Positions 8,732-20,200 of a stretch of DNA of 64,000 nucleotides are shown here, in pieces. The translations under genes and the position numbers were made by a program. The stretch's first letter is position 1. Each line of letters opens with the position of its first letter. The notes under the pieces are model-generated. The model was given only the letters and a program-made list of their open reading frames with translations. It was not told where the DNA came from and made no database searches. The stretch spans positions 6,014,001-6,078,000 of the forward strand of contig NZ_CP107958.1 in assembly GCF_036075115.1 (NCBI RefSeq). Reading direction: 5' to 3'. The DNA is from Streptomyces sp. NBC_00377 (GTDB lineage Bacteria; Actinomycetota; Actinomycetes; Streptomycetales; Streptomycetaceae).

Positions 8732-10327
8732 ATGTCCAGACACCCCTGTCCGGACGCGCCGCGCAGCGCGGCGTCCGGGCGCAGACAGGTGCCGCACGCC
8801 AGGAAGGCGTGGCGCCGCGGCGGCGCGGGCATCCTGGCGGCGGCGCTGCTGGGACTGGGGCTGGGGGCGACCGGGACACCGGCCGCGGCGGCGGGCGTCT
8901 GTACCGCCGGCACCCAGTCCGACTTCAACGGGGACGGCATCCGCGACACGGCCGTCGCCGATCCGCTGGCGACGGTGTCGGGCCAGGAGAAGGCCGGCGC
9001 GGTGCACATCGTCCTCGGCGGCGGGAAAGGCGTCACCACGCTGTCGCAGGACACGCCGAACGTCTCCGACGGCGCCGAGGCGGGAGACCAGTTCGGCTTC
9101 TCCATCGCCGTCTACGACGCGAACCTCGACGGCTGCAGTGACATTGCCGTCGGCATTCCGTACGAGGACGTCGGCTCGGTCAAGGACGCGGGGCTGGTGC
9201 ACCTCGTCTACGGATCCCCGGCGGGCATCGCCCAGGGGACACCGAGCCTCGGATTCCGGCAGGGCACCGACGGCAACCTGGCCAACACCTACGAGGAGGA
9301 CGACTGGGTCGGCTACTCGGTCGCGGCGGGCGTCTCGACGACCGGGGTGCCGTTCCTCGTCATCGGCATTCCGGGCGAGGACAGCTCCGGGCTGACGGAC
9401 ATGGGTTTCGTCGCGTACGCCTACGGTGTGACCCCGACCGTCGCCACGGTCCACCAGAACAGTCCCGGGCTGTGGGAGGAGGCGGAGGCGTACGACCGCT
9501 TCGGAGCCTCGGTCGCCGCCACGGACCGGTTCTTCACGGTCGGCGTTCCCGGCGAAAGCATCGGAACGGTCGCCTTCGCGGGCGGTGTCCACGTCTTCCG
9601 GCCGTCGATCAACACGGACGGCATCCCCGCCCCTCTCTTCGGCATGGGCCAGGGCCGCACACCTGGACCGGACTCCGCGGCCCAGACCGACGACAGGTAC
9701 GGCACCGCCCTGGCGATGGCCCCCTACCGACCGTCGGGCGCGGCCACCGTCACCGACTCGATCCTCGCGGTGGGCGTGCCCGGCGAGGACCTCGACACCA
9801 CCGTCGACGCCGGGGCGGTGCACGTCTACCACGTCAAGGCCGACGGCACGGTCGCCCTCCTCAACTGGATCGACCAGAACGTCGAGGGCGTCGAGGGGGA
9901 CGCGGAGGCCGGCGACTTCTTCGGCCAGCAGCTCGCCGCGGTGAACACCGCCACCAACGTGGTGGGCACGGCGACCACGATGCGCCTCGCCGTGGGCGTG
10001 CCGGGCGAGGAGTCCCTGGAGCAGGCACCGGAAGCGGGCGGCGTCCAAATCCTCCCGCTGATCGGAGCACCGGGCCTGACGGACGCGTGGCTCGAGCCGG
10101 GCAGCGGCATCCCCTCCGGCCCCGCACCCCGGACGTACGCGGGAATCAGCCTCGGCAGCACCCCGTCGCTGCTCTACGTGGGCGTGCCCTACGGCCCGGT
10201 CGAGGGCCGCGCGGTCCACGGCTTCCCGTGGAACGTGGCCTCGGGCGGCGCCCCGACCCAGACCTGGAAGCCCGGCGAGGGCGGCATCCCCGCAGACGGT
10301 GGCGCGTTCGGGACGGCGGTCCGATGA
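8732..10327 (+). CDS. secreted FG-GAP (integrin-alpha-like) beta-propeller protein, copy 2
   Basis: 531 residues; ATG at 8732 with a strong GGAGGAAA at 8721-8728. A longer, twin-basic N-terminus (RRQVPHARKAWRRGG then a hydrophobic run ending AAAAG) precedes the same propeller architecture as the gene before it: DFNGDGIRDTAVADP, DANLDGCSDIAVGIPYED, repeated VGVPGE. It shares the AWRRG signal core and the terminal segment with copy 1, so the pair arose by tandem duplication followed by substantial divergence. Its stop overlaps the first possible ATG of the next frame, which suggests coupling with the LamG gene. Predicted role: extracellular adhesion or a scaffold for the RHS system (inference). 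Confidence 0.85.
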   Translation: MSRHPCPDAPRSAASGRRQVPHARKAWRRGGAGILAAALLGLGLGATGTPAAAAGVCTAGTQSDFNGDGIRDTAVADPLATVSGQEKAGAVHIVLGGGKGVTTLSQDTPNVSDGAEAGDQFGFSIAVYDANLDGCSDIAVGIPYEDVGSVKDAGLVHLVYGSPAGIAQGTPSLGFRQGTDGNLANTYEEDDWVGYSVAAGVSTTGVPFLVIGIPGEDSSGLTDMGFVAYAYGVTPTVATVHQNSPGLWEEAEAYDRFGASVAATDRFFTVGVPGESIGTVAFAGGVHVFRPSINTDGIPAPLFGMGQGRTPGPDSAAQTDDRYGTALAMAPYRPSGAATVTDSILAVGVPGEDLDTTVDAGAVHVYHVKADGTVALLNWIDQNVEGVEGDAEAGDFFGQQLAAVNTATNVVGTATTMRLAVGVPGEESLEQAPEAGGVQILPLIGAPGLTDAWLEPGSGIPSGPAPRTYAGISLGSTPSLLYVGVPYGPVEGRAVHGFPWNVASGGAPTQTWKPGEGGIPADGGAFGTAVR

Positions 10328-10416
10328 CAGGCCACGATGACGACGGACGACCGGCTTCCCCGGCTTCCCGCAGACAACACGACGCAACTGACTTGACCCA
10401 ACGGGAGAGTGGACGA

Positions 10417-13400
10417 GTGTCCGCAGACACACAGAGACCGATACGGCGTGGCGTGCTGATGCGCGCCGCCGTCGCGGCCGCCGTCGCCGGCGCGGTGACG
10501 GCCGGGACCCTGGCGGCCCTGCCGGGCGGTGCAGCGCAGGGACCGGCACCGGTCGCCGCCGACCAGCCGATGGTGACCGAGCAGCAGGCCATGGCGGCAG
10601 CGAAGGACAGCGGCAAGAAGACCGAGGTCGTGGGCCTGCGCACCGAGCGCCGCGAGATCTTCGCCGAGCCCGACGGCACGTTCACCGCCCGCGAGTACAC
10701 CGAGCCGGTGCGCACGGTGCAGGGCGGCAAGTGGGTCAAGGTCGACGCCACACTGGTGAAGCGGGCCGACGGCAGCTGGGGTCCGAAGGCCGCCACGGTC
10801 GACCTCAGCTTCTCGACGGGCCGGGCGGGTGTGCCGTTCGTGACGATGCAGCGGGCGGGGCGTGAGTTCGCCCTGACCTGGCCGTACGGCAAGCTGCCCG
10901 CGCCGACGGTCGAGGGCGAGACCGCCACCTACGCGGACGCCCTGCCCGGCGTGGACCTCACCGTGCGGGCCGAGGCCGACGGCTTCGGACACCTGCTCGT
11001 CGTGAAGACGCCGGAGGCCGCGGCCGATCCGAGGCTGGCCCAGCTCGACCTGGGCATGGCGACGGACGGACTGAAGGTCACCGAGGACGCGACCGGAGCG
11101 ATAGTCGCGGAGGACGCCGTCGTCGGCGGCACCGTCTTCCAGGCGGGCAAGCCCGCGATGTGGGACTCGGCCGCCGTCCAGGAAGCCACCACCAGGAAGC
11201 AGGGCCCCAAGGCCGTCGCGAAGGCACTGAAGGCAGCGGCGGCCGCCGTCGCGGGCCCGGACGGGAACGCCACCGCCCCGACCACTGCCCCGACCGCGAC
11301 CACTGCCACCCCCGGCCCGCAGGCAGCGCCGGAGGCCGCGCTCGAGGGCCCGGGCGGCGGCGGCCGGGTCGCTCCGCTGGGCGTGGAGGTCGGCAAGGGC
11401 AAGCTTCGTCTCGTGCCCGACCAGAAACTCCTCAAGGGCGCGGACACCGTCTTCCCCGTCGTCATCGACCCGATCCAGCGCACCACCTCGCGCACCTCGT
11501 GGACCGGCGTCATGTCCGGCATGCCGAGCGAGCAGGACTGGAAGTACTCCGGCAGCGCGGGTGTGGGCAAGTGCCCCACCGACTACAACCCGGTCTCCTG
11601 CAACGGCGTCGGCACCCGTCGCGTGATGTTCACGATGCCGCTTTCCTTCTACAAGGGGAAGCAGATCCTGGGCGCCACGTTCTCCGCCCGGGTCGAGCAC
11701 ATCTACAGCGCCTCGCCGACCGCCGAGCCCATCCAGCTCTACCGCATCGGCGGCCAGAACTACTCGCTCACGTCGTCCAGCAACTGGTCCAACACCTCGG
11801 ACGACTGGGACGACTATCTGCAGACGGTCGACAAGGCGATCTCGCCGACCTCCTGCTCCAGCCAGGCCAACCTGCACTTCGAGAGCGGCGCTTCTGGTGA
11901 GCTGACCAGCGAGATCAAGACGGCTGCGGCCGGCGGCTGGAACTCGATGACGCTGGGCCTGCGCGCGGCCGACGAGTCCCGGTTCGCCGAGTGGAAGCGG
12001 ATCTGCGGCAACGCCTACCTGTCCGTCTCGTACAACAACCTGCCGCGGCAGATCAAGACGTCCGACATGTCCACCGACCCCGGCGGCGTGTGCAAGTGGG
12101 GCGCGACCCGTCCCACCGTCGACACCCCGCCCAAGCTGCGGGCCATCGCGAGCGACCCCGACCACGGCAACGGCCAGACCGACAAGGTGAAGGTCGAGTT
12201 CAAGATCGAGTGGGGCGGGAGCAGTCCCGGTTCGTACACCTACATCACGAAGGACGCGCTCTCGCCGACGGCCAGCACCAAGTTCGAGCACACCGTCAGG
12301 TCGAGCATTCCGCAGAACACCGTCATCTACTGGAGCGCACGCGCCAACGACGGTGACGGCAACGGGCCCTGGAGCTCGGACGGGGACCCCGCCCAGCGCT
12401 GCGAGTTCGTCTACGACGCGACGTGGCCGGGCAAGCCGCTGGTGATGTCGAAGCAGTACCCGTCGGACACCGTCTACCACGACGGCGTCGGCACCTACGG
12501 CAGCTTCACCTTCTCCCCCAACCCGAACGACAAGATCGCGGACACCGACGTCGTCAAGTACCAGTACTCCTTCGACGGCGCCGCGCTGACCACCCTCAAC
12601 CCCACCACCGGGGGCGGATCCGTCACCGCGTCATGGGTGCCGACCAAGGCCGGACGGCACGTGCTGGAGGTGATCGCCATCGACAAGGCGACCCACGCCA
12701 GCAGTAACTCCTACGACTTCCTGGTGGCCGAAGGCCGTCCGGTCGTCGGGCAGTGGAACCTCGCCGACGAGGCGGGCGGCGAAGCCCACGACGAGAGCGG
12801 CGACTACTCCGCGAGCGCCGGCAGCGCCGTCACCTTCGGCGCGGACGGTCCCGGCGGCAAGGCCGACAAGGCAGCCCGCTTCGACGGCACCGCCGAGTCC
12901 TACCTCGACGTGAGCGAGACGGTCCTCGACACGGCCAAGAGCTTCAGCGTCAGCGCCTGGGTCCGGCCCACCGCGCTGGACAAGAACATGACGGTCGTCA
13001 GCCAGGACGGCACCGGCGAGCCCGGCTTCACCCTCGGCTACGACGCGTCGGCCCAGACCTGGAAGTTCTCCGTCCCGGTCAACGACGTGGACTCGCTCGG
13101 CGAGTGGAAGGCCGTCTCCACCGGCATCTCCGTGGTCAAGGACCAGTGGGTGCTGCTGACCGGCGTGTACGACGCGCAGAAGACCGGCGGCCCGCAGCTC
13201 CAGCTCTACATCAACAAGGACCTGAAGGCCTCGGCCGGCCGCCGCTCCTCCTGGAAGTCGTACGGCCCGCTTCAGATCGGCCGGGCCACCGCCAAGAGCG
13301 GCTACCGCGACAACTTCACCGGTGACCTCGCCGAGGTCCGCGTCTTCGACCGCGTCGTCTCGGCGGCCGAGGTCTCCGAGCTGATGACCGTCAAGCCGGC

Positions 13401-14088
13401 CCGCAAGGGCTACTGGCAACTCGACGCGGCCGGTAACGGCGCCTCCGCCGAAACCGGCGGCGGCCAGCCTCTGACCCTGGCGGGCAACGCCTCCATCTAC
13501 CGCCCCGCCGACCCGCTGTTCGACACGGCGGCCCTGGTCGGCGACGGCAACCTGGTCCTGGACGGCGACGGGGACTACGCGTCCACCGCCACCGCCCCGG
13601 TCACCGGCAATAGCAGCTTCACCGTGACCGCCCGGGCCCAGCTCACCTCGCTGGACCCGGAGAAGTCGCAGACAGTGCTGTCCCTGCCGGGCGCCAACGC
13701 CAACCGCGTCCAGGTCCGCTACCAGGCGACCACCGGCCAGTGGGAGTTGGCCGTCGCGAAGTCGGACGTGGCCGCCCCCGCCGTCGTCACCTTCACCGAC
13801 GACCAGGAACTGCCCGACACCGGCGGCTCCGGCCAGCACCTGGCGGTCGTCTACGACGCCTTCGCCAACTCCGTGCGCCTGTACGTGGAGGGCCAGCTCG
13901 TCGCCGGCGCCTACGGCACGGACGACACCCTGTGGTCCGCGACCGGCGGTCTCCAGGTGGGCCGTTCGCTGCGCGGCGCGAGCGAGTACTTCGCCGGCGC
14001 GATCGACGAGGTCCGCGTCTACAGCGGCGCCGCCGACCCGATCGCGGTGCAGCAGATGGCCGCGCTGACGGCCGTGTCCGATCTGTGA
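10417..14088 (+). CDS. secreted multidomain protein with two LamG/concanavalin-like domains
   Basis: 1223 residues from the GTG at 10417, chosen because GGGAGAG precedes it and a signal peptide (RRGVLMRAAVAAAVAGAV ... ALPGGAAQ) follows directly; an upstream ATG at 10324 overlaps the previous stop and lacks such a site. About 60-345 is a region often found at the front of Streptomyces RHS-associated proteins. About 345-560 resembles a DNRLRE-type beta-sandwich (VFPVVIDP ... LYRIGG), and about 570-770 is fibronectin-like. LamG 1 lies at about 776-988 (VVGQWNLADE; FSVSAWVRP; LQIGRA) and LamG 2 at about 997-1223 (GYWQLDAAG; VTARAQL; LQVGRS). Such domains bind glycans or proteins. It lies 122 bases before the RHS gene and is probably its partner. 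Confidence 0.85.
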   Translation: MSADTQRPIRRGVLMRAAVAAAVAGAVTAGTLAALPGGAAQGPAPVAADQPMVTEQQAMAAAKDSGKKTEVVGLRTERREIFAEPDGTFTAREYTEPVRTVQGGKWVKVDATLVKRADGSWGPKAATVDLSFSTGRAGVPFVTMQRAGREFALTWPYGKLPAPTVEGETATYADALPGVDLTVRAEADGFGHLLVVKTPEAAADPRLAQLDLGMATDGLKVTEDATGAIVAEDAVVGGTVFQAGKPAMWDSAAVQEATTRKQGPKAVAKALKAAAAAVAGPDGNATAPTTAPTATTATPGPQAAPEAALEGPGGGGRVAPLGVEVGKGKLRLVPDQKLLKGADTVFPVVIDPIQRTTSRTSWTGVMSGMPSEQDWKYSGSAGVGKCPTDYNPVSCNGVGTRRVMFTMPLSFYKGKQILGATFSARVEHIYSASPTAEPIQLYRIGGQNYSLTSSSNWSNTSDDWDDYLQTVDKAISPTSCSSQANLHFESGASGELTSEIKTAAAGGWNSMTLGLRAADESRFAEWKRICGNAYLSVSYNNLPRQIKTSDMSTDPGGVCKWGATRPTVDTPPKLRAIASDPDHGNGQTDKVKVEFKIEWGGSSPGSYTYITKDALSPTASTKFEHTVRSSIPQNTVIYWSARANDGDGNGPWSSDGDPAQRCEFVYDATWPGKPLVMSKQYPSDTVYHDGVGTYGSFTFSPNPNDKIADTDVVKYQYSFDGAALTTLNPTTGGGSVTASWVPTKAGRHVLEVIAIDKATHASSNSYDFLVAEGRPVVGQWNLADEAGGEAHDESGDYSASAGSAVTFGADGPGGKADKAARFDGTAESYLDVSETVLDTAKSFSVSAWVRPTALDKNMTVVSQDGTGEPGFTLGYDASAQTWKFSVPVNDVDSLGEWKAVSTGISVVKDQWVLLTGVYDAQKTGGPQLQLYINKDLKASAGRRSSWKSYGPLQIGRATAKSGYRDNFTGDLAEVRVFDRVVSAAEVSELMTVKPARKGYWQLDAAGNGASAETGGGQPLTLAGNASIYRPADPLFDTAALVGDGNLVLDGDGDYASTATAPVTGNSSFTVTARAQLTSLDPEKSQTVLSLPGANANRVQVRYQATTGQWELAVAKSDVAAPAVVTFTDDQELPDTGGSGQHLAVVYDAFANSVRLYVEGQLVAGAYGTDDTLWSATGGLQVGRSLRGASEYFAGAIDEVRVYSGAADPIAVQQMAALTAVSDL

Positions 14089-14104
14089 CGAACCATCAGT
14101 TCTG

Positions 14105-14139
14105 AGGTGTGCCGGGTCCCTTCGCGGCCCGGCACACCT
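14105..14139 (+). terminator. terminator after the LamG gene
   Basis: Perfect 12-bp inverted repeat (14105-14116 and 14128-14139) with an 11-base loop, starting 16 bases after the LamG stop. It implies the RHS gene may also have its own promoter within 14140-14200. Confidence 0.65.
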
Positions 14140-14210
14140 GTCCCACCGCCTTCCTTCTCCCTTTTCTCATGACGTTCCCCACCACGTTCCTTCGATCAGG
14201 AAGTTGCCGA

Positions 14211-17200
14211 ATGTTCTTCCGTGGCCGCTCACTGAGCCGCCGCATGCCCAGACCGGCGTTCGCCGCGACAGTGCTCGGGCTCACGCTCGCGCTGTCCGCG
14301 TCGTCGGTCCAGGCATTGGCGCTCGACGACGGCGACCGGGGCCGCACCAGCCGCCCCGGCGTCCAGGACGACGGGGATCCCGCCAAGGGGTCCGCCGCGA
14401 AAGCGAAGTCGCGCCCCTCCGACCCGGCGCGCAAGGCCGCGGTCAAGGGCCTCGACAAGGCGGTGTGGCCCAAGCAGGGCGGCGCCGAGGTGAAGCTGGG
14501 GGCCACCGCGGAAGCGGGCGGCCTGCCGGTCAGGGTCGGCAAGGCGAAGGCCGGGGCCAAGGCGGCGCAGGCCGCTGACAAGGTGCGCGTCGACGTCCTC
14601 GACCCGAAGCGCGCCGCGCAGCTCGGCGCCGGCGTCCTCCTGGGCGTCGAGCGCGCCGACGGCGAAGACGACGCCGCGAAGGTCCGTCTGACGGTCGACT
14701 ACTCCGAGTTCGCCGAAGGCTTCGGCGGTTCCTACGCCTCCCGTCTCCAGCTGGTGCAGCTGCCGGCGTGCGCCGCTGTCGCGACCCCGGGCAGCAAGGC
14801 GTGTCCCGAGCAGCCCAAGGCGCTGGCCACGGTGAACGACGTCAAGTCGGGCACGGTCTCCGCCGACGTGACGGCCGCCCCGGCTCCCGCCGAGGGCGTC
14901 TCCACGATGGCCGGCACCGCGACCTCGCTCGTGGCCGTGGCGGCCGGCCCGTCGAGCGCGCAGGGCACGTACAAGGCGACGGCCCTCTCTCCTTCCGCCA
15001 GTTGGAGTGTCGCCACCTCCTCCGGCGCGTTCAACTGGAACTACCCGCTGAACACGGTTCCGACCCCGGGTGGTCTGACCCCCACCGTGGGCCTCGGTTA
15101 CTCGTCCCAGTCGGCGGACGGCCGCACCTCGGCGACGAACAACCAGGGCTCCTGGGTGGGCGAGGGCTTCTCCTACGATCCCGGCTACATCGAGCGTCGC
15201 TACAAGCCCTGTTCCGACGACGGTCACTCCGGCTCCGGCGAGCAGTGCTGGGCCTTCGAGAACGCCACGATCATGCTCAACGGCTCGTCCGGCGAGCTGG
15301 TCAAGGACGACACGACCGGCAAGTGGCACCTGTCGTCCGACGACGGCTCCAAGGTCGAGCGACTGACGGGCGCCGTCAACGGCGACGACGGCAGCGCCGA
15401 CGACAAGGGCGAGCACTGGAAGGTCACCACCTCCGACGGCACCGAGTACTTCTTCGGCCTGAACCGGCTCCCGGGCTGGGCGACGGGCAACGAGGAGACC
15501 AACTCGGTCTGGACCGCCCCGATCTTCGGCGACGACTCCGGTGAGCCCTGCTACAACGCCACGTTCACCAGTGCGAACTGCCAGCAGGCGTGGCGCTGGA
15601 GCCTGGACTACGTCAGGGACACGCACGGCAACGTGATGTCCTACTTCTACGACCGCGAGACCAACTACTACGCGCTGAACGGCAAGACGGACGTCAACGG
15701 CACCGCCTACCACCGCGGCGGCTGGCTCAAGCGCATCGACTACGGTCAGCGCGACGGCAGTGTCTACGCCGCGAAGGCGCCGGCCCGGGTCGTCTTCAAC
15801 ACCGCCGAACGCTGCCTGGTGACGTCCGACTTCGACTGCGCGGAGAGCAAGCGCACCAAGGCGAACGCCTCCCGCTGGCCCGACGTCCCCGTCGACCAGG
15901 AGTGCAAGTCCGCCACCAAGTGCACCTCGCCGGTCCAGACGTTCTTCACGACGAAGCGACTGGCGTCGGTCGTCACGCAGATGCGCAAGGACGCCACGAA
16001 CTACCAGGACGTCGACGCCTGGATTCTCACCCACCTGTTCACAGACAACGGCGACGACTCCAAGACGCTGTGGCTGTCGAAGATCGAGCACGAGGGCCGC
16101 GTCGGCACGGCGGTCAAGCTCCCGTCCGTCGACCTCTTCGGCGAGCAGCTCGCCAACCGGGTGGACGCGATCGGCGACAACATCGCGCCGTTCTACCGCT
16201 TCCGCCTGTCGATGGTCCTCAGCGAGACCGGCGCACAGCTCGACGTCACCTACGCGCCCGCCGACTGCACCAAGGCCACGCTGCCCAAGCCGGGCGAGTC
16301 GGTCAAGCGCTGCTACCCCGTGAAGTGGGCCCCGCCGGGCTACGTCGACCCGATCACGGACTGGTTCCACAAGTACGTCGTCTCGGCGGTCATCGAGACC
16401 GACCGCACGGGCGGCAGCGACGGCATGGTCACCCGCTACGAGTACCAGGGCGACGCGGCCTGGCGTAAGGCGAAGCCGGACGGCATCACCGACGCCAAGT
16501 ACCTCACCTGGGGCGGCTGGCAGGGCTACGGCAAGGTCAAGGTCACGAGCGGCACCGCCGACGTGCAGAAGACCCGCGTCGACCACACGTTCATGCAGGG
16601 CATGGACGGCGACAAGGACGCCGACGGCAACACCCGCTCGGTGACGGTCAAGGACTCCACGGGCGCGTCGTACACCGACGAGGAGGAGTTCACCGGCCAG
16701 GAGCTGGAGGTCGCCACATACGACGGCGCCAAGCTCGTCGGCAAGACGATCAACACGCCCGTCAAGTACACCACCGCGACGCAGAAGAACAGCTGGGGCA
16801 CCAGCAACGCGGTCATCGTGCGCACCCAGACCGGGCGCGGCTTCAGTCTGAAGTCCGACGGCACCTGGAGCGAGACGAAGTCCACGACGACGTTCGACAC
16901 GGCGAACGGCACCGGCCGCACCCTGACGGTCGACGACCAGGGAGACGTCTCCACCACCAAGGACGACACCTGCACCCGCACCACCTACGCGGACAACACG
17001 GCGAAGAACATCCTGTCGCTGCCCGCCCGCAGCGAGGTCGTGTCCGTCAAGTGCGCCACGACCCCGGACCGCAAGACGCAGGTCCTGGGCGACGAGCGCA
17101 CCTCCTACGACGGCGGCGCGTTCGGCGCGGCGCCCACCAAGGGTGACGCCACCAGGACCGAGCGGCTGACGGCGCACGACGGCACCACGGCCACGTACCA

Positions 17201-20200
17201 GGTCACCGGCGCGACGACCTACGACCTGTACGGCCGTCCGAAGACGCAGCAGGACGCCGAGCAGTACGGCACGGCGGACCAGACGAAGACCGTCTACGTC
17301 GAGACGAACGGCCTGCTGACCAGGACGACCGTCACCAACGCCCTCGGCCACAACACGATCACCGACTACGCCCCCGCCTGGGGCATGTCGGTGGGACAGA
17401 CCGACCCCAACGGCAAGCGGACGGACCTCGCCTACGACGCGCTGGGCCGGCTGACCTCGGTGTGGCTGGCGGACCGGGCCTCGACCCAGACGCCGAGCAT
17501 CAAGTACTCGTACAACGTCCGCAAGGACAAGGTCACCGCGATCAAGACGGAGAAGATCGAGAACGACGGCTCCTACGGCGCCGAGTACCAGATGTACGAC
17601 AGCATGCTGCGTTCCCGTCAGATCCAGACCGAGGGCCCCGACGGCACCCGCATGGTCGCGGACACCTGGTACGACGGCACGGGCAACGTGCGCAAGACCA
17701 ACTCGACCTACAACGCGGCCGGCGCGGCCGAGGGCGAGCTGCTGTTGGTCAGCAACGGCCAGGTCGGCGCGCAGAGCCTGCTGGAGTACGACGGTCTGGG
17801 CCGCAGCACCGCCCAGATCTCCGCGGTCAGCGGCGCCGAGCAGTGGCGCACCACGACCGTGTACGACGGTGAGCTCACCCACGTCGACCCGCCGGTCGGC
17901 GGCGTGCCCACCACGACGATCACCGACAACCAGGGCAACCTCTCCGAGATCCGCCACTACCGCGGAGCCGCGCCGGGCGTCGGCGTGCCGTACGACTCGA
18001 CCAAGTACACCTACAACACCGCGGGCCTGCTGGAGACCGTCACCGACGCCAAGAGCAACGTGTGGCGCTACGAGTACGACCAGCTGGGCCGTAAGACGAA
18101 GTCGATCGACCCGGACGCGGGCACCTCACGCACGGAGTACGACGAACTGGACCGGCCGGTCGTGGCGTACGACGGCCGCAACAAGAAGACCTCCACGTCC
18201 TACGACAAGCTCGGCCGCGTGACGACCACGTGGCTGGGGGACCCCGACACCGGCACGAAACTGACGGAGACCAAGTACGACAAGGCCGGTTGGCTCGGAC
18301 AGGCCTACGGGTCGCTCAGCTACATCACGCCCACGGAGTACTTCGCCTCGGCCGTGCAGTCGATGGACGAGTTCTACCGCCCGCTGAAGACCGCCTATCA
18401 GGTCCCCGTGTCCCAGGGATCTCTGGCGGGCACCTACGTCTACACCTCCACGTACAACCGGGACGGCACCCTGCAGACCTCCGGTCTGCCCGCGATCGGC
18501 GACCTGCCGGCCGAGGTGCTGACCTACACGTACGACGCGCTGCAACGTCCGAAGACGATGACGGGCACCACCGACTCCTACGTCACCGACACCGTCTACA
18601 ACAGGAACAGCCAGCTCCAGCAGCTGGAGCTGTTCAAGGGCGGTAGTGGCAAGAAGGTCTGGCAGACCTACGGCTACGAGACCGGCACCGACCGGCTGAC
18701 CCGGTCGCTGGTCGACGTCTACGGCGCGACCGCCCCGGCGAAGGACTCCACCTACTCCTACGACCAGGCCGGCAACGTCCTGTCCATCGCGGACACCGCG
18801 AACTCCGGCGCGCCGGACGTGCAGTGCTTCGCCTACGACGGCCGGCAACGGCTGCAGGACGCCTGGACGCCGTCGGCCACCGCGGCGACCGCGGCCGGCT
18901 CCGGCAGCCGCGGTTCCACGACGCCGGTGAACGGCACGGGTCCCACTGCCTGTGACTCCGCCGCCGGTTCCACCGCGCTCGGCGGCCCGTCCCCGTACTG
19001 GAAGTCGTACGAGACCGACGCCATCGGCAACCGTGTCTCCGAGATCAACCACGACACCGGCCTGAACGCGGCGAACAACATCACCCGCAGCTACGAGTAC
19101 GGCGGCGCCGGCGCCCTCGGTGACGGCCCCCACCAGGTCACCAAGGTCACCGAGACGATTCCGACCGGGACGAGGCAGTCGTCGTACGAGTACGACGACG
19201 CGGGAAACACCACCAAGCGCACCACGGGCGGCAACGCGCAGATCCTCGCCTGGGACGACACTGGAGCTCTGAGCAAGGTCACCGAGGGCAGTGGCGCGGA
19301 AACCGGCTTCCTGTACGACGCGTACGGAAACCGAGTGCAGCGCAAGGACCCCTCCGGTACGACCGTCTATCTGCCCGGCACCGAGCTGAAGCTGTCGACC
19401 GACGGCACCAAGAAGGAGGCCACCCGCTACTACGACTACGCCGGTGAGACCGTGGCGGTCCGTACCGCCTCGAACCTCTCCTTCGTAGCCGCCGACCACC
19501 ACGGCACCGGTGAACTCGCCATCGACGCGGCCACCGGTGCGGTCTCCCAGCGCCGTTTCGACCCGTTCGGCGTCGACCGCGGCACGAAGAGCGGGACCTG
19601 GCCGGGGGAGAAGGGCTTTGTCGGCGGAACGATCGACGCCTCGACCGGCCTGACCCACCTGGGGGCGCGGGAGTACGACTCGGCGATCGGCAAGTTCATC
19701 TCGGTGGACCCGATCATCGACTACACCCAGCCCCAGCAGATCAACGGCTACGCCTACGCCAACAACTCCCCGGTCACGCACGCCGACCCCAGCGGCATGA
19801 TCATCCCGGAGTGCCGGGAAGGCCTGATCGAGTGCCGCGGCGGAATGCCGGTCACCAACACGGACCCGGAAGTCTCGAAGGCGCAGTCCGACGTCAGCAA
19901 GGCGTCCGGTGACGTGGCGGCAGCGCAGCAGCAGCAGTCCTCCGCGAGGCAGCGCATCAAGTCCGCGGGCAAGGCCCTGATCAAGATCGCCCGGGACATC
20001 CTCGGCGTGGACGCGGCCCTGGACTGCATCTCCAGCGGCGACGTCGGCGCCTGCGGCGAGACCCTGCTCAACATCGCCGGCAGCTTCGCGGGCGGCCTGG
20101 CGGGCAAGATCCTCGCCAAGTACGGGGCGCCCTGGAAGTGGGCCAAGGGCCTCAAGCTCGCCAAGCGGGTCACCGGCCTGGTCAAGGACATGATCGGCGG

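Noticed and set aside
14229..17957. 1242-codon open frame on the minus strand inside the RHS gene
   Set aside because: It is the antisense shadow of a high-GC gene: composition is dominated by Arg, Val, Gly and Ala with no domain, whereas the plus strand carries clear RHS repeats.
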